DNA of 64,000 nt. Source: Protula sp. h YS-2021. Taxonomy: Eukaryota > Annelida > Polychaeta > Sabellida > Serpulidae. Below are positions 55,566 through 64,000 of this stretch, one piece after another. Positions within the stretch are counted from its first letter, which is position 1; each line of letters opens with the position of its first letter. The translations under genes were made by a program, and so were the position numbers. A model generated the notes under the pieces. The model was not told where the DNA came from. It saw only the letters and a list, made by a program, of their open reading frames with translations, and did not search any database. The stretch spans positions 77,803,214 to 77,867,213 of the forward strand of contig OX457027.1 of NCBI GenBank assembly GCA_949752745.1. The letters run 5' to 3'.

Positions 55566-57483
55566 TGAAATACTGTGTGAACTTCGGCCTTATCGCACTT
55601 ACCTTTTATACTTACAAACCAAGACGTGGATTCATTTCACAGCAGTGAATTCAAAATTTTTCTTCGGTAAATTTTGGTGTGTGAAACATGGGACTTAACT
55701 AATCTTCGACATTTCTTCAATATTAAAACAAATCGAAATACATACGACTTAAAGGAAACAATAATCTTAATAAGCGATTAAATTGCATAACCAGGCAAAA
55801 GATAATCGCTAAATCCAAATCGTTTTAAGGCAGTAATAACACAGTACCTCCGACAACTCCCCCCTCCCCATACGACACGCGATTACAACATGATTACATT
55901 AAATACCTACCCGTAAACCGCCTTGCAAAGATGTGGCTTCGTTCCCCCGAAATACCTTCTTATAGATCTCCGATAATTTTCAGATGAATAGTTGAAATCT
56001 CGGGGGCGAAATGTCCACCTTTCCATCTGGGGCGTAATAGGCAGTGGCGAAGTGTCCGGGCACCAAATGGGCGGGGGCGTAATGTCCTGGATTCGTCTGT
56101 TTAACTATTTTTTGTCTTTGTTTTTCTTTTTTTTTTCTTTATTTGTTTTGCACTACGAAGCATGCTTCTCTAATCTACTAATTATCCCTTGAATTTCACT
56201 GTTGCATCCTTCACAACTTGCCTCAATGTTATCTGATTCACTAGTGTCTCGCTCAAAATGTCGCCAGTGAATTTATGCAGAGGCATTTTGTACGTTATCG
56301 CATTATAACTCTTTCGATCGCAAAATTAAAGTGACATCAAAATCTAAATTACACGCAATTTATGGGAGATATCTCAAGCAAAGGATTAGGGATTAGTGAT
56401 TATAAACTTAGATAAGCCCGTGCTATGCTGAAGGCAGTGCACGTGGGAGCTTCTGCTACTTTGTCTAGAAACCTGCCTGAAACAGCTATCCCGTCACTCT
56501 GATGACCAAAACGGGATGGAACTGGCGTACTAGTGACAGGAGGTGGGGACAGCGTTTGCACAAAGCCTAAATAAGATGCAAATAAAGAAAAGGGTACGTT
56601 TGTTATATCAATAAGATAACATTTTCACTTTGTCAAAATTTGAATTTTTTGTTGAATTTTTAAAAAATTTTCCTGTGATAATTATCATTGACAAGTAAAG
56701 TATCATAGATAATGAACTTGCCATCCCTGACTCGAGGTACAATAAAAATGAAAGGCAACACTGAAAGCACAAATTACCACACGGGAAAAGCCTCGCCTGG
56801 ATCTCATCTGGAAAAAAATTGCCCTGATGACAAGTATCGGGATCCACATGAAATTTATAAGAAAAAGCACCAAGAACAGGTTCCCAGGCTACTTCATCGA
56901 AATACAAAAGTTCACCAGCGAAGCTGGTTCGAATCTCCTGTCTAAGTTTGGTCACATGACATATGTTGTTTCACCTGGAGGGGCCTCGTGCGCTTTTCAA
57001 TTGAACATTGTGAAAAACTATACATATATTTGTATTATTTTACAGACGACCACTAAATTCAGAATAGGTACTTTTAGCAAGGCTCATTGATTGACATGTT
57101 CATTACAGCTTTTAATTCATACACGTAACAGAACGCCTAACCATACAAATTCACTGAATGCATGGCTCAGTTCAAACACCAACGATTGTACAGCGCAGTT
57201 AATTTCAACCTGTTCAAACATAAAACTGCCTGCGATATTGTTTTCTGCTGATCTTTCCATAAAGACTTAGACAAGCATTTATGTGAGTCACTTGTATCAA
57301 CTGCGGCTTACTCTTCTCACATAAAGTATGCTCAATTTTTACTTGTGTGCATTTGTGTTTTCGAACACGGTAAAAACAGTGAAAAATCTAGGTGACAGTT
57401 TCTAGACATTTGTTGCTCATACGGGGATGACTGTGTTGAGTTTATTTTTGTGTCTCATTCAGTTCTAAACCATTGAACTCTGT
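55566..57483. other. No gene recognised
   Basis: A short open stretch on the minus strand (55970-55910, EIYKKVFRGNEATSLQGGLR) ends at GTAGGT, a good donor, but has no start codon and is unlike TTC38. It may belong to the MULE or be chance. The rest is AT-rich with no exon. Confidence 0.35.
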
Positions 57484-58399
57484 TAGGGATGTTAAGGTTC
57501 GGACCGCAATCGAAAACCGGTTTTTCGGTTTGGTTCGCTTTAAAAAAACGAAAAAGAAAAACTGCGGTATATTCGTTTTTTTCCTTTTTTGCAGTGGTAG
57601 TGGAGAGCTATAAATTAAGATACTGCTGCGAGCCCAACTATAAAACCTCAGCTCTTATTAAAGAAAAATATGTAAAATGTGAATTTTGAGAAGTTATCAC
57701 TTGACATTTTAATGTGAACTGTTGCTTTAGTGGTATTAATTTAAAGCTTCTTATAATATGTGTAAAAGCGTTTTTTTGTGTGTTTACAGCGTTATATAAT
57801 CAAAAAACTCTTTAACTGTTCTTTAGGTAGAACAGAACTGTAATGACCTCTATGTGATATACTTAAACTTAAGTTAATACAAAACTGTAATGACTTTTAC
57901 AGGATATACTTTAACTTAACTGTACGTTGATGTGAAATAACACGCATATTGATTGTTATTTCAGATATTTATGCCTCATTATAGTTTCTGTGACTTATTA
58001 AATGTTTAATGAGAATGTAGGGACATTTGTGGTTAAAAAATGAGCATCTTGTTACGAACAGCAAAATAAATTTATGATTAATAAAACCAATATTTGGTCT
58101 CCTCTTGTTTTAGATGTTTATCACCAAATAAATATTAAAGCAGTAATATTTTTTAATAATCTCTAAGTTATCAATTTTCAGCGCTATAAATATCTTATAG
58201 ATTGGTGTCTTTGTTTCAAATCACATAGCTAAAGGCATAATTGGCTGTTATGCGATAAATATTTAGCTAAATGCAAATATCATACCATTCCGACATAATT
58301 TCAAAAATTTTTGCAAAATCGTACCAAAAACACCTAAAAAAAGAATAACTGAAGTGTGCCGAACCGAACCGCAGGAATAGCGTACCGTCGCACCCCTAC
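57484..58399. mobile_element. hAT-like MITE, ends TAGGGATG...CACCCCTA
   Basis: The left end TAGGGATGTTAAGGTTCGGA is answered by the right end, which reversed reads TAGGGGTGCGACGGTACGCT, followed by GGTTCGG words near both ends. The interior is AT-rich and non-coding. I could not find a clean 8-bp target duplication, so the superfamily is a guess from the TAGGGRTG start. Confidence 0.5.
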
Positions 58400-59106
58400 A
58401 CAACACTCTATCAAGTGTTTTGAAAATGACTACAAAGTCCCTGATAAGTAGATAATATCTCAGCTCTTTTCACACGTACTTCTGGGCTCATTGTTGTCAC
58501 TCCATTTTTAAAGTCAGTTATCCATATTTATAGCTGATTGGGAAAAGAGGTGACAGTAAAAGACTAATCGCAAGGAACATTAAAATCTGACCGAAGACTG
58601 ATCCGTACAGGTTCCAGGGACTTTGTTTTAAGAAAGGAAGCTCTGAATTTATTTAAATTTTCTGTCTGCTGATCTTTCGGGTATCGCAAAAAGAAAAGCC
58701 TCAAGAAGCGCACCTCACTGAACAGCCGAGAATTAAGGAGCCTACTGTTTAAACCAAAATCTTTCAACTTAACGATTTTGAAAATGGTGTCGCCAGCATT
58801 CCAGCAATTTCGGTGGATCATCCATCAATATATCTATCTAGGACTATGCAGAAAAAGAGCAAATAGGGAACAATCCCCACAGTGTCTAGTACAAATATCA
58901 ATAATCATACAAGTCAAGCAAATTTAGCTGGTTTATTCTTGAGACGGTAAAGACATGACGAGAGACTACATAGAAAGAAAAATGCAAAGCTATTGAATGA
59001 CTTCAAAAAATACCAGGTCAACAATTGATTTGAAATGAAAAGATATGCCTATTTGCTTTGTGAAATCCAATCGTCGATTTTTTCGCAACTTCGGAAAACT
59101 GAAGTA
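58400..59106. other. No gene recognised
   Basis: Intergenic or intronic DNA. The 85-codon minus frame at 58564-58821 has no recognisable domain. Confidence 0.35.
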
Positions 59107-59876
59107 CAGTAAACTCTCGATAAGTCAAAGTGTTCGCGACCAAGCAAAATACTTTGAGTTTACCGAAATTTGAGTTATAAACAGTTGGCCCTGCCGAGTG
59201 GTCACCTGACTATCATGCTTTCGCATAAAGTGTTTGTTGTTTTTATGGTTTGGTGATTGTTTTATATGATGAATAATATTCGGCTGTGACAAATATAATT
59301 TATCATATAAATACTCAATATTTATACCACAGTGACAAATCTTTTTTCATATTTTATTTACAGCGACCTTCTGAAATATATATACATCATTTCAATTCCA
59401 GTTTCGATTACACAAACATTAACTGCGAAAGTGACAAGGGGCGCCTACTCAAAAAAAGCGCTATTTCGAACCAGTAAAATAACAATTATCAACAAGCCGC
59501 GTGTTATGTTTGCACGTCAGGTTGTAGAATCATAATGACAGATTAACTCCGTAACCGCGGAGACCATTATCAGAGAATATGTACTCCGTTGCTAGGTTAC
59601 TCGGTGTCATAATGTGTAGAGACAAAGCCACACTAATTCTACACAAAGGTGTTTGCAAAAACAACTGAGCCATGCGTTTCTGTGTTATTTTGGTGAAAAT
59701 CCAAGGATTTTCTTGCAAAAAAATTGAGGGTAAAAAAATTACTTTGAGTTAAAAAAATTTCACTTAAGCGGTGAATTTAAAAGACTTACATAAGTAAAAT
59801 ATATCGGGACTTACAAATTAATTTGAGTAAAGCGAAAATTTGAGTAAACCGATTTTGACTTAAATAGGAGCTACTG
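59107..59876. mobile_element. pogo/Tigger-type MITE, second copy of the type
   Basis: The left end is CAGTAAACTCTCGATAAGTC and the right end, reversed, is CAGTAGCTCCTATTTAAGTC. TA flanks both sides. The subterminal words ACTTTGAGTT and TTTGAGTAAA are repeated. There is no transposase inside. Confidence 0.65.
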
Positions 59877-60859
59877 TATTTCTATTTAACAGCTGAATTT
59901 GGCAGTGTATCACAACAGCTATTCATATAAGAACCGCCCACGCTCAGTTTTGGAAAGATTGATGGATTCAGCCACTTTGGAATATTTTCTGTTTTAATTC
60001 ACAATTCGCAATATTTCCAATGCAATCATGAAACAACCAAGCCCACCGTCCAAGTGATTTCAATAGACTGATTCAACGAATTTTTGTGCATTTTATTTGG
60101 AAAGTCCAACGTGTGATTTGGCTTATGGTTGTTTCTTGAAGCTTCTAGGTTAAACCCGCCTGTGCCTGAAGTGTCGTCACCTGCCGAAAACAACAACTAT
60201 TACGCAAATGATTTTTTGCCGAAACTTGCCACCAGTTTTCAAATGCAAAATACTGAGCTGCCATAAGTAATATCGGATTTTTGATCATATGTAATCCTTG
60301 TATCTGTTAGTAGTTATTTTGACAAGCGAGTTGATATGTCCTACAGTTTGCACTTAAAATATTGATATTTCGGGATGACAGACCGTACATTCTTTTGGAC
60401 GTCTCGGAAAAAAATAATGCACTCTCCAAACAGACGAGAAACGGGTCAGAGACGGTGTCCACGAGACAGTGTCTCGGAAAATCGCGAAACTTAAAACTGA
60501 AATCTGTCTATTTTGAGCTTGTTCGGCTTTAGAAACACTTAAAGATACACAACTAATCTGTGTATATATATTTCCGAAATACTTAGGATTTGGAATTTCT
60601 GGGTTTTCAACGGCTATGCTTTTTATATATATATTTGCAACTGTAAGTTGTCCTGGATGTAAATGTATGCAGAGAATATAGATGGCTTTAAAATTTGTTC
60701 TATTAAAGAACAGCCTGGTTTTGATCTACAAAAAAGAAGTGAAAACAATGGCGAAATCCACCCACACCTTGTCAGATTTGGTGCACGTTTCTCAGACAAC
60801 ACTGACGCATACAGCCTTGCTATCGCCCCGCCCTGCACGACGTGCATATTCAAAGTGTC
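59877..60859. other. No gene recognised
   Basis: AT-rich DNA. Overlapping short frames at 60623-61095 on both strands have no known domain and run into the element that follows. Confidence 0.35.
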
Positions 60860-61030
60860 TTGGGTCAACTCATCCCAATACCAACTCAGTCCACACTGAA
60901 AGTCAACTCATCCCACTTTACATACCAACTCAGCCCACCCTGAAAGTCAACTCATCCCACATTAATTTTTTTAAGTTTTTTTTTTCTTTGGAAATGATAA
61001 GAAATAATAATAAATATTTCTGTTTGGAAC

Positions 61031-61978
61031 CAGGGTTGGCATGTTTCTTCCATGGAGGGAAAAAACCATGGTTTTTTCCGGGTTTTTTCCAATAGGGAAG
61101 AAATACTTTCTTCCTTCCCTTTTCAGGGAAGAAATGGAAGAAACCTTAAAAGGTGTAATATTTGGAATTTCTTTCATTTGCTTAAGCTGCACTCAGAGTA
61201 ATTCTTAAATAGCTGCGAATTCACATATCAAACTTCTATATAATAAATACGATTAATAGGATTAGATAAAGGGTCTTGATTGCCATCATCTCCGCCTTTA
61301 ATGTACTCCGAAAACATGTGTAATTCTGCGCGCCGCGATTTTGAAAGGGACGCGAATTCACATTTTTTTTCCATGTAAAGAAAACAAAGGGGACACGAAT
61401 CCACACATAAACTGGCCAATGATAATTATAGAAATTTAGACTCGTGTTTCAATGTGTGTTGAAAAGCTGGGTACGCTGTAATAGCCTGAGTACTTTTGGC
61501 CAAGTGTTTAAACTTTGACTTTGTGTATGAGAAATTAGTGTATCATTTTGTTTGCTCTTAATGTGCCAGTGAAAACAAAAGACACAGGCTGTGTTTACCT
61601 TAAATGGGGGGATTAAGTATTAAGATTAAAAGGGGGTGATAAGAAAAGGCAGAAACCAGCACATTTGCAAAGCACATGGTATAAAATCATTATTTCTTCA
61701 TTGTGTTTTGGTGCTACCATGTGTTTTTTAGTTTGTTTCTTTTTTTTTTCGTTTTTTTGTTTGATGGCGCAATAGAAAACACTAAATACTGGTTCTGTAA
61801 AATCAATAAATAGATAGTACATTGCATAGATGTTTTCTTGACAAAGTAGGTTTCTTCCCATTTTCTTCCCACTTTCTTCCTTTTCTTCCGGGAAGAAAGG
61901 TATTTCTTCCCGTTTCTTCCCAGTTTCTTCCCAGGGAAGGGAAGAAATACCTTTCTTCCCGGAAGAAAACCAACCCTG
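61031..61978. mobile_element. hAT MITE with 8-bp target duplication TTTGGAAC
   Basis: The element starts CAGGGTTGGCATGTTTCTTC and ends GAAGAAAACCAACCCTG. It is flanked on both sides by TTTGGAAC (61023-61030 and 61979-61986). An 8-bp duplication and CAGGG...CCCTG ends are the hallmark of hAT transposons. Both subterminal regions are packed with GGGAAGAAA/TTTCTTCCC words that can fold. No transposase is encoded. It sits inside the element at 60860-63457, so it is the younger insertion. Confidence 0.85.
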
Positions 61979-62549
61979 TTTGGAACAAAACTTTACTAAA
62001 ACTCAGTCTATGCGCACGACATTCTACTCATCAATTTTTACACACTACAATCCTTTTAAGAATGACAACCACGACATGTTACCCACCATTTTTTTACACA
62101 CCACAACCCTTTTCAGTTTTTATACTTGGGGTTTTGCCAAAATCCCCTAGTGTATTGAATTTGTACCAAAATTTTAGCCGCAGTTGTGGCATGTTTTTTC
62201 CTTATTTTTTAGTTTGTCCGTGGAACCAATCAAAGGCCGTTAGGGCTAGAAAGATGAAATTTGGATATGATAAACTTCAGTGTGCCTAGTTGCTCCTCCT
62301 ATTTTTTTTAATTCGTTTAATTTTTCAATTAAAAAAAGACAAAACAAATTTACATGAGCCTCGGTGTATTGATCGCCCAACTTTCAATGAAAGCCATCAC
62401 AGCATGCGTGCGCAAGTTTAAATTGGCTGCAGCGTTTGGGTTTTTCCCCAGTTGCTAAACAATGATGAAATTTGGTTCAGATAGGTTGCGATTAGACGCC
62501 GTAAAATCCGTATTTTTTAACCATGACCTTATAGAACGACTGACATCCA

Positions 62550-62790
62550 CGGCTATGTCAAAAACCGGATGTGGGCAACTATCTCGAAAACGGTTGGAGA
62601 CAGAGCGATTTTGAGCTTATTTTCGACCCTATGAGCCTAAAAGACGATATGCGAGGTATCTCGGTGACCTTGACTTCCTCGGCCATGGTCAAAGCCAAAA
62701 AACCAGAAGTTGACCATTATCTTGAAAACGGTTAGAGATAGAACGATTTTCAGCTTATCCTCGACCCTTTGGGCCTAAAAGACGATATGT
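62550..62790. repeat. Two ~150-bp units, CGAAAACGGTT.GAGA.AGA type
   Basis: Two units share ATC(T/- )TCGAAAACGGTT, GA(C/T)AGA(G/A)CGATTTT(G/C)AG and GGCCTAAAAGACGATATG-like words. They are related to the repeat at 20390-21200. Confidence 0.65.
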
Positions 62791-63457
62791 AAGAGGGTAA
62801 GAGTTCAGAATCGTATTTTTTGTGACCCCCAAGTGTAATTTTCGCTACTCGATAGCGAAAACGGTCTAGTTTAGTTTGTTTCTTGTCAGTCGGTGCTTAG
62901 CGCGTAAATTCTACCTACTGCTTTCAAAAGCCTTGAGGTTGAGCGGGATCCGGTTCTGTACTCCTCCCAATACTGGGTGATTTTCGCCGAAACTGCCCGA
63001 TATTTGCTTTTTTGCAATTTACCCTCTGAGGCCAGCTGAACATTCATATTGCTAACACGTGCTTCGTTCCGGTGATTTTATGCAGTTCAAAACATGAAAA
63101 GCAGATCATATATTTTGGTGCCCGGTTGAAATGCTAAACTCAAGTGCAATTCATATTTCAAAGCTTTCTCCCTGTCTCACCCATTGTTCATAATCTCAAT
63201 GCTCATTAATGATTATGTACCCGAGATATGAGTGTAATTGCAATTTGCTACAATATAACACAGGCCAGTGCGGTTTCTGTGATAGTATGTAACTGAAAAA
63301 ATAAAAGGCAGGAGGGGGGGGGGCGGTCAAAAATTTCGGCATTGGGTTGAGTTGGTTGGTGGGATGAGTTGACTTTCAGGGTGGGCTGAGTTGGTATGAA
63401 AAAAGCGGGATGAGTTGACCAAAGTGGGCTGAGTTGGCATTGGGATAACTTGACCAA

Positions 63458-64000
63458 ACTCCGTTCAAAGTTGTCCTTGGCCAATTTCAACGCGTATGGA
63501 GGTTGCCATATTAAATGTACAGGAGGCCTGCTCCAGGCATAACGTGCGTCTGAAAGAAAATTGTGATTAGTAACTTGCAAACAGAAATATATATTAATGT
63601 TTTACCCAGATTTACAAATTCTTATTAGAAAGTTTTAATTTGAGTTTAATATGATTTACTTTGCTCAGGCTGCGAGTACCGAAAAAAAAGAACGCTGCAT
63701 TCACAAGACAGTAACAGCATAGGTATTAATTACGTCATGAAATTATGCATGATACTGCTGCTGGCAGTCAAACTTTTCCGGTGACCCAGAAATGTGTGCC
63801 CCATTTCAATGTAACGAAATAGAATTAACACCTTGACACCTACATATTAGTATCATTATGCACGCAAAAAAAAAAAATTAAATCCCGACAAAGGCGAGGG
63901 ATTTTTCTTAATGCGCGGGATCCGGCCGGCGTTCAAGAATCCCGCGCAATACCGCGCCCCAAATGCAGCCCGCTTAGCCCACAACTTGATTTAATTATAC
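63458..64000. other. No gene recognised at the right edge
   Basis: No supported exon. A possible minus-strand acceptor (TTTCTTTCAG near 63550) is followed by a short open stretch that soon stops. The last 100 bp are CG-rich (GCGCGGGATCCGGCCGGCG) and could be part of another repeat. Confidence 0.3.

Larger units (their letters stand above)
60860..63457. mobile_element. Element with inverted CAACTCA-rich ends
   Basis: The left end carries GGGTCAACTCATCCCAATAC, CAACTCAGTCCAC, AAAGTCAACTCATCCCAC and ACCAACTCAGCCCACCCTG. The right end (63338-63457) has the same phrases in the same order when reversed. The ends are about 100-120 bp long and consist of alternating CAACTCATCCCA and CAACTCAGCCCA words. 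No transposase was found between them, and a hAT element is nested inside. The exact borders and target duplication are unclear. Confidence 0.6.

Noticed and set aside
55910..55985. First exon of TTC38 ending at GTAGGT
   Set aside because: The frame that would join exon 2 in phase has a stop and no ATG, and its residues do not resemble the TTC38 N-terminus.
61822..62289. 155-codon ORF
   Set aside because: It begins inside the hAT MITE and crosses its border, so it is a chance frame.

Overview
This window is animal genomic DNA: AT-rich, intron-rich and full of repeats. It has no bacterial features. The host genes have small, clearly spliced exons with GT/AG borders. Many repeats share one plan: a terminal hairpin, a (TCCG/ACGG)n microsatellite and ~170-180 bp tandem units. 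That plan is best known from the 'pearl'-type, Helentron-related elements of bivalve molluscs. I therefore infer a marine invertebrate, probably a bivalve. This rests on repeat architecture and gene structure only.

Left part (1-36 kb, + strand). After ~8.6 kb of repeats come three tandem genes for four-pass MARVEL-domain proteins of the plasmolipin/MAL type: 8656-14835 (177 aa), 23222-24976 (164 aa) and 30835-35400 (163 aa). Each has four coding exons, and every exon junction is phase 0. Each reads through intact from ATG to stop, so this looks like a local gene family made by tandem duplication. Gene 1 carries an extra, diverged copy of exon 2 (11247-11411) with its own splice sites. Gene 2 has a ~45-bp array of copies of the exon-3 acceptor region. 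A 3.6-kb element with ~0.9-1.1 kb terminal inverted repeats (25935-29573, Polinton/Maverick-like in form) sits between genes 2 and 3. It holds a broken C2H2 zinc-finger gene.

Middle part (37-53 kb, - strand). The main gene is TTC38 (tetratricopeptide repeat protein 38). Twelve coding exons can be read from 52781 down to 39473. Together they give 463 codons plus a stop in one unbroken frame and follow vertebrate TTC38 along its length. Only the short first coding exon was not found. The gene is invaded by minisatellites: a 59-bp array that repeats an intron-exon junction, and a 53-bp array starting just past a splice donor and split by a transposon. A 1.67-kb tandem duplication has doubled one 76-bp exon. 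A 61-bp minisatellite lies beyond the 3' end and gives spurious ORFs of up to 450 codons.

Right part (53-64 kb). This is transposon territory: a LINE RNase H fragment, a frameshifted MULE transposase fragment, a pogo/Tigger-type MITE, a hAT MITE with an 8-bp target duplication nested in an element with CAACTCA-rich ends, and other repeats. No host gene was found there.

The main theme is that minisatellites and exon duplications repeatedly include splice junctions. This happens in two unrelated genes and may affect splicing. I found no convincing new multi-gene system.
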